From assembly GCA_027483885.1 (NCBI GenBank), contig JAIXTO010000197.1, positions 1-32,747 on the forward strand: a stretch of DNA of 32,747 bases, written 5' to 3'. Below, piece after piece: positions 16,309 to 24,172 of this stretch (positions are counted from its first letter, which is position 1; the number at the start of each line of letters is the position of its first letter). Position numbers and translations under genes: made by a program. Below the pieces are notes generated by a model. That model was not told the DNA's origin, made no database searches, and saw only the letters and a program-made list of their open reading frames with translations. This DNA is from Rhizobiaceae bacterium (GTDB lineage Bacteria; Pseudomonadota; Alphaproteobacteria; Rhizobiales; Rhizobiaceae).

Positions 16309-18159
16309 TCACCTGGTGGTGGCGTCTCTTCTGTAAGCGGTGACCCCCGCCAGCCAGGTTTCTTCAACCACGATATCGCGGAGGTTACTCACGGTGTCGT
16401 CCAGTGGGTCTTGTGCCAGGATAACCAGATCGGCCAGCTTGCCAGGTTCCAGCGAGCCGACCAGATGGTCCATGTGGCATTGCCAGGCGGCATCAAGGGT
16501 GACCGCGCGCAGCGCCTGCATCCGGCTGAGCCGCTCTTCCGGATTGAGTGCCTCTTTCCCGGGCGCGGCTTCCATGGTGCGATACACCGCTTGCTCCATC
16601 ATGCGCAACGGACCCAACGGTGTGACGAAATGGTCGGAGTGCAGGCTGATGCGCATTCCGGCTTCCAGCGCCGACTGGCAGCGGTCCAGCAACCGGGCGC
16701 GTTCTTGGCCCAGAATGGTTTGCTGAAAGGTGTATCCCCAGTAGCCAACGTGGCCGATCAGGAAGCTCGGGCTCAATTGCATTTTGGCCATTCTGGCGAT
16801 GGCGTCGTCGCTCAACAGCGACGCGTGTTCCACCCGCAGGCGCAACTGGCGTCGTTTGTGAGCCTGCTCGTCGTTGGGGCCGCCGGCCTGCGGCGTCAGC
16901 ACCCGCTCATAGCCGTCCAGCACATAGTCCACCGCCCTGTCGCCGTTGGCGTGCACCAGCACCGGCCAGCCGTGATCCACCGCCTTTTCCAGCATCTGGG
17001 TGAAAAGGTCGGTCTTGGGATAGTTGCTCACGCCGGTGGCGGGCACGTCAGGCACGGAGTGTTCGTGGAAGCAGGCATAGGGTACGCTCTGGAAGCCGGT
17101 CAGGCCTTGGTTGGAGCCATCCGCGATCAGCTTGATCGCCTTGATGCTGAAACGCGTATCCTGGATGTCGTCATTCTTCACATCCGGCGTTTCTTGGCTC
17201 AGCCATTGATCCAGCGACGCTTCATTGGGTTGGGTGAACAGCGCCGCGCCGATCCGTACGGGGGCTTGATCCGTGAAAGACTTGAACAGGCCGATTTCTC
17301 TCTTCGGATCGGAGTTGCCAAGGCCGGCGTCGAACAGTGTGGTGTTGCCCAAGGCGGCGGCATCGTTCAACACCTTCATCGCGTTGGATAGGATGATTTC
17401 TATGGAGAGTTCCGGCGCGGCCGCGACCGCTTGGGTGACGTCACCTTCGGTCAGCACTCCGGAAGAATTCTTGTCGATGTTTGCCGCTTTCAGGGCGGCG
17501 CCATTGAGGTAAGCGATATGGCCGGAGGCGTTCAGCAGCAGGATGGGCACTTTAGCGTCAAGCGCGTCCAACTGGTCGGCCGTAATATCTTCCCATGGAT
17601 GCATCAGAGAGGGATCGACGCCAAAACCCAGCACCCAGGGGGTACCGTTCTTGTCTTTCGGCAGTGTCTCCGGTCGTGCCAGGGCCTCGCTAATCTTTTC
17701 ACTGATGCGCTGAAAACTGTATTGCGGGTCAAGTTCCTGTTGATGAGGTGCCGACTTGAACGGAGTGAGGGAAAGCCAGCTTTTGAACACCGCGCTGGGC
17801 AAAATGTGCATGTGGGGGTCGATGAAGCCGGGCAGCAGTGTGCGACCGCTGAGATCTATCTCGGATGGATGGTGTTCCTGCATGGCCTGGCGCACGGTCT
17901 GCAACGTACCAGTGGCAATGATGATGCCGCCCGCCACACCCAGCGCCTCCACCCGCTGGTCGCCTTCGGCCGCCAGGGTGTGAATGACGCCATTATGAAA
18001 GATCGTCGCTTGTGCCTGTTCCCACGACGGGGTCTCGTCCACCGATTGCTGGGCCGTATTCAATTGATCGCTGACTTCGGTTGCAGCCCACAGGTCGGTG
18101 GTGAGCGTTCGCATGTGGGGCAGGGTGCAACAGGCGCAACCCAGGTAGAAATGACTCAT
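16309..18159 (-). CDS. Amidohydrolase family 3 (YtcJ-like) metal-dependent hydrolase
   Basis: A 616-residue TIM-barrel amidohydrolase. The ATG at 18159 (MSHFYLGCACC) has GGAG seven bases upstream; the frame extends to 18363 but the extra codons lack family character, and the ATG at 18171 sits directly on the GGAG. Metal ligand motifs are visible: GFIDPHMH, HANGDRAVD, RVEHAS and LHSDHFVTPLGP, and the C-terminus has the usual GSLEPGKLADLVIL. Members hydrolyse C-N bonds in cyclic or acyl-amide compounds; the true substrate cannot be read from sequence. The N-terminal extension before the ATIFHNGVIHTLA strand is Cys-rich and unusual. It follows a lipase-like gene in the same direction; both look unlike the flanking alphaproteobacterial genes and may have arrived together. 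Confidence 0.85.
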   Translation of the reverse strand: MSHFYLGCACCTLPHMRTLTTDLWAATEVSDQLNTAQQSVDETPSWEQAQATIFHNGVIHTLAAEGDQRVEALGVAGGIIIATGTLQTVRQAMQEHHPSEIDLSGRTLLPGFIDPHMHILPSAVFKSWLSLTPFKSAPHQQELDPQYSFQRISEKISEALARPETLPKDKNGTPWVLGFGVDPSLMHPWEDITADQLDALDAKVPILLLNASGHIAYLNGAALKAANIDKNSSGVLTEGDVTQAVAAAPELSIEIILSNAMKVLNDAAALGNTTLFDAGLGNSDPKREIGLFKSFTDQAPVRIGAALFTQPNEASLDQWLSQETPDVKNDDIQDTRFSIKAIKLIADGSNQGLTGFQSVPYACFHEHSVPDVPATGVSNYPKTDLFTQMLEKAVDHGWPVLVHANGDRAVDYVLDGYERVLTPQAGGPNDEQAHKRRQLRLRVEHASLLSDDAIARMAKMQLSPSFLIGHVGYWGYTFQQTILGQERARLLDRCQSALEAGMRISLHSDHFVTPLGPLRMMEQAVYRTMEAAPGKEALNPEERLSRMQALRAVTLDAAWQCHMDHLVGSLEPGKLADLVILAQDPLDDTVSNLRDIVVEETWLAGVTAYRRDATTR

Positions 18160-18445
18160 GGAAATCTCCATCTCCGAATTTAAGGGTTCTTCACAGTGCC
18201 GGGAGTGAAATGGCGCCGTATCCTTCCATTTGTCGGCAGGGCGGACAGCATGAAATGGCCTATCCCGGCGGCCAAACTGTTCCCAAAGGTGGAATGACCA
18301 CCTCGGAATGCTCTGATATCCCGTCATGAAATTAAGAATGGGCGCGGATGCGGGGCATCCCAAAACTCACCGCACGCGCAAGCGGAAAGAAGGGGATAAT
18401 CTGAACTTACCGCCCACTACCATTGATCGGGTTGTTGTCGATTTT

Positions 18446-19819
18446 TCAGTTGTTTTGGCTCCCTGGCAGCAATTTCTTCGGGATATTCAATAAGGTGCCA
18501 TAGGCGATGGTGTGCTGCAGGGCTGCTTGCGTTGTCAGCGGGATCTTTTGGCCTTTTTCGGTGGACGTGGGGAGCGTGCTGAGGGCTTGCTTTAAAGTGA
18601 GATATCGAACCGCCCCTCCCACCGTGTACTCACTGAAAAACTCGGGCAAGATGACAATTTTTTTGGTCGAGTTGAGAGGCCGGTTGTTGATCGGAGTATA
18701 GGCTCCAGCGATGGCCTCGCCCTTCTCGGCGATTTTACGTGCGATGGCGATTAGGCCATAAACCTCAGCGAGGTCTTTTAATGATTGGGCGTAATATAAA
18801 TTATATAGGTCCGGGATCAGGCGCAGCATAACGTCCCCCCAAGCATGGGGAACGATATCCAGGCTATTGTAGAGAACGGTATTCCAGACCTGCCAGGGCT
18901 GTTTGCCATAGTCACCGGCCCCGCCCCAACCGGTGCCATTGAACAGGTCGGCGAAGGGTTTGTTCCCCGGTGTCGCCCCGGCGGTCGGATAGACCATGGT
19001 ATCGCGGCTGCTCCAGGCGCTGCTCATCAGCAGGCCGGTACCGGGGGCGAAACAAGCCATTGCCAACGTTGGAGCCAGCGCCCCTCCCAGGGAATGACCG
19101 GTAAAGGTTAGGGTGGTGCCCGCCGGTGGCGACAACTCCTTGAGAAAATCCACCAGAGTTTTCTTGGTAATCACCGTATCGATGATGTTGAGCAAGATGG
19201 TGGTCCCGGCGAACGTCCCGTAGGAGATGCAGGGGATGTCGGGGGCCGCGGCGGCGGTGATGGCGGCGTCAGACGCGGCTTTTTCAATGGCACTTGCCGT
19301 GACGGTGGTGATCCCGTCCCTCCACACATGGAGTGCCCCATCCCAGGAAATGACCTTGTCTGTGGTGAAATCCTCCACAAGCCAGTCATAAAGCGAAGGG
19401 TTATCCGTTCCGGCGACCGCGATGATATAGCGCTTCAGTCTGGCACTGTGCACCACATACATGGCGTTTGTCGCGTTGTACGTCGCGGTGTATTCGGTGC
19501 CGTTCGGGTGGCTGATAGCTTGGGGGGCAACGCAGTAGACTTGCGGTCCCCAAACGACCTTCCAGTCATCGCTGCCGAGAAGAGGCGGCGCGCTTGTGTT
19601 GCTGGTGGAAAGGGCTGTGTCGATGGCCGAACGGAGCGCTTCTGTCAACGCCGCGGTGGCAGTGCCATTCGCGTCCTTCAACTTGCTGGCCGATGGTACA
19701 ACCTTGCCAAGCGGCAGAGAGAGGGTAACCTCCGGAGGGTCGCCATCTAGACCTGTTTTGAAATTTGCCCTGATATTGAAGAAAAACGTAGTTTGCCACG
19801 GATCGCATGTTAATGTCAT
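18446..19819 (-). CDS. Class 3 (fungal-type) lipase-like protein
   Basis: About 457 residues from the ATG at 19819 (MTLTCDPWQTTFFFNI). Starts at 19843 or at a TTG at 19885 are possible, but none has a clear ribosome site. The nucleophile elbow is FTGHSLGGAL (Ser), preceded by the strand RYIIAVAGTDN typical of class 3 lipases; the acid is probably in YNSLDIVPHAW, and a late His in LQHTIAYG could complete the triad. No signal peptide is visible. The region in front is very A+T-rich with repeated heptamers. It is transcribed toward the amidohydrolase gene (286-base gap). The physiological substrate is unknown; esters or acylglycerols are likely from the family. Confidence 0.75.
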   Translation of the reverse strand: MTLTCDPWQTTFFFNIRANFKTGLDGDPPEVTLSLPLGKVVPSASKLKDANGTATAALTEALRSAIDTALSTSNTSAPPLLGSDDWKVVWGPQVYCVAPQAISHPNGTEYTATYNATNAMYVVHSARLKRYIIAVAGTDNPSLYDWLVEDFTTDKVISWDGALHVWRDGITTVTASAIEKAASDAAITAAAAPDIPCISYGTFAGTTILLNIIDTVITKKTLVDFLKELSPPAGTTLTFTGHSLGGALAPTLAMACFAPGTGLLMSSAWSSRDTMVYPTAGATPGNKPFADLFNGTGWGGAGDYGKQPWQVWNTVLYNSLDIVPHAWGDVMLRLIPDLYNLYYAQSLKDLAEVYGLIAIARKIAEKGEAIAGAYTPINNRPLNSTKKIVILPEFFSEYTVGGAVRYLTLKQALSTLPTSTEKGQKIPLTTQAALQHTIAYGTLLNIPKKLLPGSQNN

Positions 19820-20150
19820 TTTTGTTTTTCCGATCTTTTCCATGTGTTTTTTATTTTTTTGGCGAAAATTTATTTGAAAAAACAAATAACGATCAATGAA
19901 TTATTTGTTTTGTTTTTGATTTAGTCTGAATATTCGAGAGGTTTATTTGAGGTATATTCGTAGAAGGCGAGGCCGCCTAATCGCCTTCATGTATAAAAAT
20001 ACGATTTATGCGGGTGTTGTCAATATAGAATAAACTTTTAGGTAGAAAAACGCCGTTCGGTTAGCTTTGTGGATGCGAACGGCACCGCCATGAAAGCGGC
20101 GCCATTCTGGGATCTTCCATCGCCCCCCAACCAAGGGGCGCGCGCATGAG
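19820..20150. promoter_or_regulatory. AT-rich upstream region of the lipase-like gene with repeats and hairpins
   Basis: This stretch is far richer in A+T than the rest of the window. The heptamer TTATTTG occurs at 19870-19876, 19901-19907 and 19943-19949, and its complement CAAATAA at 19883-19889. The complement can pair with the copy on either side; with the right copy the match extends to 11 bases (19879-19889 with 19901-19911). A further stem GAAGGCGA/TCGCCTTC lies at 19963-19988 and GCCGTTCG/CGAACGGC at 20052-20083. The region probably contains the lipase promoter and operator sites. Confidence 0.5.
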
Positions 20151-20247
20151 ATGGGGGAACGGAGGCTTCTGATACGGCTCATCATTGACCATCACTCCTT
20201 TTGCTTTTCAAAGGGCGATGGATCTGAATCTCCGGTGCAAACCGGAG
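20052..20247. repeat. Cluster of inverted repeats able to form hairpins
   Basis: Three stems occur in under 200 bases: GCCGTTCG/CGAACGGC (20052-20083), CGCCCC/GGGGCG (20121-20140) enclosed by CCATC/GATGG (20117-20154), and CTCCGGT/ACCGGAG with a GCAA (GNRA-type) loop (20230-20247). They lie in front of and inside the start of the transposase remnant. They may belong to the end of that element or to a structured RNA; no known class is identified. Confidence 0.35.
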
Positions 20248-20618
20248 GTGTCGGATGCGAAGAGGAATTTAACGACGGGCAGATTTTGACGCTGAAGGTT
20301 TTCGGCGTCTGGCTCGCCAGAGCAGGCATGCGTCTGAAGGCGCGTCGATTGCTGGCGCTTGCCCTGATCTATGACGAAGGCTCGCGCTTGGGTGCGGCGC
20401 GGCTGGGCAATGTCACGCCTCAGATCGTGCGGGACTGGGTCATGCGGTTCAATGCGAATGGGCCTGATGGGCTGGTCGACGGCAAGGCTCCCGGCCCCAA
20501 GTCACTGTCGAACGATGATCAGCAGGCGGCCCTGGCAAAGGCCATCGAACGGGGGGCGACGCCTTATCTTGACGGTGTCGTCCGATGGCGTTTGTGCGAT
20601 CTGGCCTGGTGGTGTTGA
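20151..20618 (+). pseudogene. Truncated IS630-family transposase (N-terminal HTH part)
   Basis: The conserved part, about 20290-20605, encodes the two-HTH N-terminus of an IS630-type transposase: MRLKARRLLALALIYDEG, RLGNVTPQIVRDWVMRFN, GPDGLVDGKAPGPKS and VVRWRLCDLA. After CDLA the match stops and the frame ends two codons later, so the catalytic DDE part is missing. The first 45 codons may not be translated. It marks an old rearrangement between the lipase/amidohydrolase pair and the ABC transporter operon. No terminal inverted repeat was found. Confidence 0.75.
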
Positions 20619-20901
20619 CTTCAACCGAGTGGAAAGCTCGGCGAGCGACAGGTGCGCCACCTCTTCCATGGCGAACCGATCCCAAATTGGATGAGGCCGA
20701 TACCCGCTCCTGCAGTTGGCATATCCGTGTGGCTTTCTGGATAGAAATGAGGAGCTAGGCCAAATCCTATCGTTGCGGATTGTCATTGTGCCCTCCGGGC
20801 GACAACAAGAATTCATCAACAAATTTCGTTTCCCAGTCCGCTGGACACCAGACGACAAGCCAACTAAACGGGCGTTATGATATAACGTAAATGGACAAAA
20901 G
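20619..20901. other. Upstream region of the ABC transporter operon
   Basis: About 280 bases of unrecognised sequence. The - strand from 20700 to 20610 reads protein-like (PIWDRFAMEEVAHLSLAEL) but without a usable start or family match. The last 30 bases carry the Zur-like inverted repeat. A five-codon frame (20891-20905, MDKR then stop) overlaps the binding-protein start and is probably chance. Confidence 0.4.
20873..20887. promoter_or_regulatory. Zur-like inverted repeat before the ABC importer operon
   Basis: CGTTAT-GAT-ATAACG is a perfect 6-3-6 inverted repeat ending 14 bases before the ATG at 20902. The core GTTAT-N3-ATAAC matches the core of the described gammaproteobacterial Zur (zinc uptake regulator) consensus; alphaproteobacterial Zur boxes are related. 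The position would block transcription or initiation of the operon when zinc is plentiful. The match is from memory of the consensus, and other metal regulators cannot be excluded. Confidence 0.45.
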
Positions 20902-22425
20902 ATGATTAGAACCCGCTCGATCCTCGCTGCTCTCGCCGTGGCTACCTGCCTCGCAAGCCCGGCGTTTTCGGCCAATGATGGCGTCGTGGACATCGTTGCT
21001 CCCTTTGAGATCAAGGGGCTGGATCCATCGACATCCGGTGACATCTTCCTGCGCATGGGGATTGTGGAAACGCTGGTGGAGGCGGATGCTGAAGGTCGCC
21101 CCATGCCCGCTCTTGCCAGGAGCTGGACCGTTTCAGATGACGGGAAGGTGTGGAGCTTCACGTTGCAGCCGGGTGCGAAGTTTCACGATGGATCGCCGGT
21201 CGATGCAAAGGCAGTTATTAACGCTCTTGAGATCGCACGTCACAAGCCGGGCCTGCTCGCAAAGACACCGATCCAGTCCATCGAAGCGGATGGAAATGAC
21301 AGGGTCAGGATCACGCTGACCTCCTCGTTCGTTCCGTTGTTAGCCTTTCTGGCCGAAAGCCGCGCACAGATCCTCGCGCTGGCGGCCTATAGCGGTTCAG
21401 ATGTCAACACGATTATCGGTAGCGGTCCGTTCAAGCTGACTAACATTGCGCCGCCCCAAAGCCTGGCGGTCGAGCGCAATGTGGACTATTGGGGCCAGAA
21501 GCCGCAGATTGAAAAGGCAAGCTACCTTTCCGTCAGCCGAGCGGAAACCCGCGCCCTTATGGCCGAAAGCGGTGATGCCGACTATGTCTTCAACCTTGAT
21601 CCTGCCAGCCGAACAAGGCTGGCCAAGAGCAACAAGGTCAACCTTCTTTCCGTTTCGATACCCCGCAGCGTTCTCCTGAAAGTCAATATGGGTCGGGACG
21701 CCCTGAAGGAGCCGAAGGCACGCGAAGCTTTGAGCCTTGCAATCGATCGCGAGGGGCTGGCGGTGGCCATCCTGCGTTATCCCGCCGCCGCCACGCAGCT
21801 CTTCCCGCCAAGCCTCGGCATTTGGCATGACAAGGATCTGGCCCCGCTCGTCTATGATCCGGAAAAAGCAAAACTATTGCTGGCGCAGCTTGGCTGGACG
21901 CCTGGCGCAGACGGGATCCTTCAGAAGGATGGCAAACCCTTTGCCCTGACGCTCACGACTTACCCGGATCGCCCGGAACTGCCGCTGATCGCCGCCGTCC
22001 TGCAGGATCAGATGGCCGAGATTGGTGTGTCGCTCACGATCAACTCGACGAATTCCAGCGAGATACCCGCAAAACACCAGGACGGCAGTCTCGACCTCGG
22101 CCTCATGGCCCGAAACTTCGCCCTCGTGCCCGATCCGATCGGAACGATGCTCACGGATTACGGCCCGCAGGGCGGTGACTGGGGAGCCATGAACTGGAAG
22201 AACACGTCCTTCGACGCAGTTCTGACCAAGCTCACTCAAACGGTCGATGCTGGAGAGGCCGAACAGTTGCGCCGAGAGGCCGTGACCACGATCCAGAACG
22301 ATTTACCGGTCATACCGATTGCTTGGTACCAGCAGACTGTCGCTGTCTCGCTCAAGCTTGAGGGTGCCGGCGTCGATCCGTACGAGCGCTCCTTCGGCCT
22401 CGACAAGATGCGGTGGGCACAATGA
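20902..22425 (+). CDS. ABC transporter substrate-binding protein, nickel/oligopeptide type
   Basis: A 507-residue periplasmic binding protein of the SBP_bac_5 (NikA/DppA/OppA) family. The signal peptide is clear (MIRTRS, then ILAALAVATCLASPAFS, cleaved about residue 23). Family signatures: GLDPSTSGD, LVEADAEGRPMPALARSW, WSFTLQPGAKFHDGSPVDA, IGSGPFKL, AREALSLAIDREGL, DPEKAKLLLAQLGW. It has the layout of NikA/CntA-like proteins, which bind nickel or metal-chelate complexes, but small peptides are also possible. The TGA overlaps the ATG of the first permease gene. A Zur-like repeat lies directly upstream, which would suit a metal or metallophore substrate. Confidence 0.9.
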   Translation: MIRTRSILAALAVATCLASPAFSANDGVVDIVAPFEIKGLDPSTSGDIFLRMGIVETLVEADAEGRPMPALARSWTVSDDGKVWSFTLQPGAKFHDGSPVDAKAVINALEIARHKPGLLAKTPIQSIEADGNDRVRITLTSSFVPLLAFLAESRAQILALAAYSGSDVNTIIGSGPFKLTNIAPPQSLAVERNVDYWGQKPQIEKASYLSVSRAETRALMAESGDADYVFNLDPASRTRLAKSNKVNLLSVSIPRSVLLKVNMGRDALKEPKAREALSLAIDREGLAVAILRYPAAATQLFPPSLGIWHDKDLAPLVYDPEKAKLLLAQLGWTPGADGILQKDGKPFALTLTTYPDRPELPLIAAVLQDQMAEIGVSLTINSTNSSEIPAKHQDGSLDLGLMARNFALVPDPIGTMLTDYGPQGGDWGAMNWKNTSFDAVLTKLTQTVDAGEAEQLRREAVTTIQNDLPVIPIAWYQQTVAVSLKLEGAGVDPYERSFGLDKMRWAQ

Positions 22426-23357
22426 CACGGGTCATTCTCGGCCGACTTGTCCAGGCGTCGCTCGTCGCGCTTATGGTCGGCCTGCTAACCTTCGTGATGA
22501 CGCGGTCGCTGCCGGGCGATATGGCTTACCGGATAGCGGCCGGCCGCTACGGCTATGACATCGTCGACAGCGCTGCAGCAGCCAAGGTTGCGGCAGAGCT
22601 CAATATCGACCAGCCAGCCCTCGTGGCGCTCGGCCACTGGATGTTTGATCTTGTCCGGTTTGATTTCGGCACATCGCTGATTTCAGGCCTGCCCGTCATC
22701 GAAGAGATCGCCAGCCAACTCGGCCATACTCTCAAACTCGCTTTCGCGGCGATCGTTCTGTCCCTCCTGATCGGGCCACCACTCGGAATACTGGCCGGGC
22801 TGAGACCAGGAGGCGTTCTCGATCGCGGTCTTGTCGTGCTTTCTACCAGCGTCAGGGCCCTGCCGCAGTTTGTGGTTGGGCTCGGCCTGATCATCATCTT
22901 CAGCCTGACCTTCAAGCTTGTCCCGGCTGCTGGTCATGACCATGGCGCACATCTCTTCCTTCCAGCGCTTACCCTGGCACTTGGTCTTGCGGCTGTCTCC
23001 AACCGCGTCGCGCGCGATGCCATGCGCTCGGTGTCGGAGACATCCTTCTATGCTTTCGGGCGCACCAAAGGTCTCGGTGAGTGGCAGGTGTTTCGGCGTC
23101 ATGGCCTGCGCAATGTTGCCGTTCCGATCATCACCTATCTTGGCGTGCAATTCGTCTACCTGATCGAGGGTGTCGTCGTGGTCGAGACGCTCTTTGCCTG
23201 GCCAGGCATAGGACATGCCCTCGTGCATGCGATCTTCGGGCGCGATGTACCGATGATTCAGGGTGCTGCGCTGATCATGGGACTGATGTTTGTCGCACTC
23301 AACGCTCTTGTCGATGCCCTCAGCCACGTTATCGACCCGAGGGAACGCCGTTCATGA
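22422..23357 (+). CDS. ABC transporter permease, NikB/DppB type
   Basis: A 311-residue inner-membrane permease starting at the ATG of the ATGA overlap with the binding-protein gene; an upstream in-frame GTG is less likely. An N-terminal helix (LVALMVGLLTFVMTRSLPGD) with the conserved PGD, several further helices, and the EAA loop (MRSVSETSFYAFGRTKGLGEWQVFRRHGLRN, shown here in part) that docks the ATPase are present. It pairs with the next permease to form the channel. The stop overlaps the next start in the same ATGA fashion. Confidence 0.9.
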   Translation: MTRVILGRLVQASLVALMVGLLTFVMTRSLPGDMAYRIAAGRYGYDIVDSAAAAKVAAELNIDQPALVALGHWMFDLVRFDFGTSLISGLPVIEEIASQLGHTLKLAFAAIVLSLLIGPPLGILAGLRPGGVLDRGLVVLSTSVRALPQFVVGLGLIIIFSLTFKLVPAAGHDHGAHLFLPALTLALGLAAVSNRVARDAMRSVSETSFYAFGRTKGLGEWQVFRRHGLRNVAVPIITYLGVQFVYLIEGVVVVETLFAWPGIGHALVHAIFGRDVPMIQGAALIMGLMFVALNALVDALSHVIDPRERRS

Positions 23358-24172
23358 CATTCACAGATGACGTGCCGCCCCGCGCTACCGGCATTCCGGT
23401 CCGTAGGGTGATCGGCCTTGCGATCCTGGCGGCCCTGCTTCTCTTCGCATTTCTGCCGTTGGTCACAGGCGGCCCCGACCCTCTGAAGCAGAGTTTGAGG
23501 CTGTCGCTGCAGGGGCCGAGTGCGTCCGCCTGGTTCGGATACGATCATCTCGGCCGGTCCATGCAGGCGCGGCTGTCGGCGGCGCTTCGCCTGTCCCTCG
23601 GGCTTGCGCTCCTGTCCGTCGTGACCGCCATGGTCCCTGGGGTCCTTCTTGGTATTGCTGCGGCTTGGCGCGGCGGCGTCCTGGACGAGATGATCGGCGG
23701 TATCTCGGAAGCGTTTATGGCGCTTCCGGGGCTGCTGCTGGTTCTGATGCTGACAGCGATCGTGCCAGACAATGCCATGATGCTCTATCTCGGCATCTCA
23801 CTTGTTCTCTGGGTTGAATATTTCCGCCTCACAAGAGCGCTTGCCCGACCACTGCTGCTGTCACCGTCCGTCGAGGCGTCGGGCCTTCTGGGATTCGGCC
23901 CATGGTACATCGTGAGGCGGCATCTGTGGCCGGAACTGGCACCGATGCTGGTAACAGTGGGATCGTATGGCGCCGCATCGGCCATCATGGCAATCGCTGC
24001 CCTCGGTTTCGTCAGCGTCGGGGTTCGCCCGCCGACGCCGGAGCTCGGCGCAATGATGATCGAACTACTCCCTTATTATGAAGAAGCGCCCCATGCACTG
24101 CTGCAGCCGATAGCGGTCATCTTTTTGATGGTGCTGGCGCTGCAGTTGATCGGCGCGAAGGAAAAGGCATGA
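23354..24172 (+). CDS. ABC transporter permease, NikC/DppC type
   Basis: A 272-residue permease starting at the ATG (MTFTDDVPPRATG) that overlaps the previous stop. It shows an N-terminal helix (VIGLAILAALLLFAFLPLV), the FGYDHLGRS signature typical of DppC-type permeases, a run of helices, and a docking loop (VEASGLLGFGPWYIVRRHLWPE). It forms the second half of the channel with the NikB-type partner. Its TGA overlaps the ATG of the ATPase gene, so the four genes are tightly coupled. Confidence 0.9.
   Translation: MTFTDDVPPRATGIPVRRVIGLAILAALLLFAFLPLVTGGPDPLKQSLRLSLQGPSASAWFGYDHLGRSMQARLSAALRLSLGLALLSVVTAMVPGVLLGIAAAWRGGVLDEMIGGISEAFMALPGLLLVLMLTAIVPDNAMMLYLGISLVLWVEYFRLTRALARPLLLSPSVEASGLLGFGPWYIVRRHLWPELAPMLVTVGSYGAASAIMAIAALGFVSVGVRPPTPELGAMMIELLPYYEEAPHALLQPIAVIFLMVLALQLIGAKEKA

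Noticed and set aside
16411..18183. Long open frames opposite the amidohydrolase gene
   Set aside because: They mirror a well-supported gene; their sequences are typical antisense artefacts of GC-rich coding DNA.
20200..20270. Cobalamin-type riboswitch
   Set aside because: A GGTGCAAACCGG string recalls part of such an element, but the rest of the conserved core is absent and the next gene is a transposase remnant.
20891..20905. Five-codon leader peptide overlapping the binding-protein start
   Set aside because: It has no ribosome site, and so short a frame is expected by chance.
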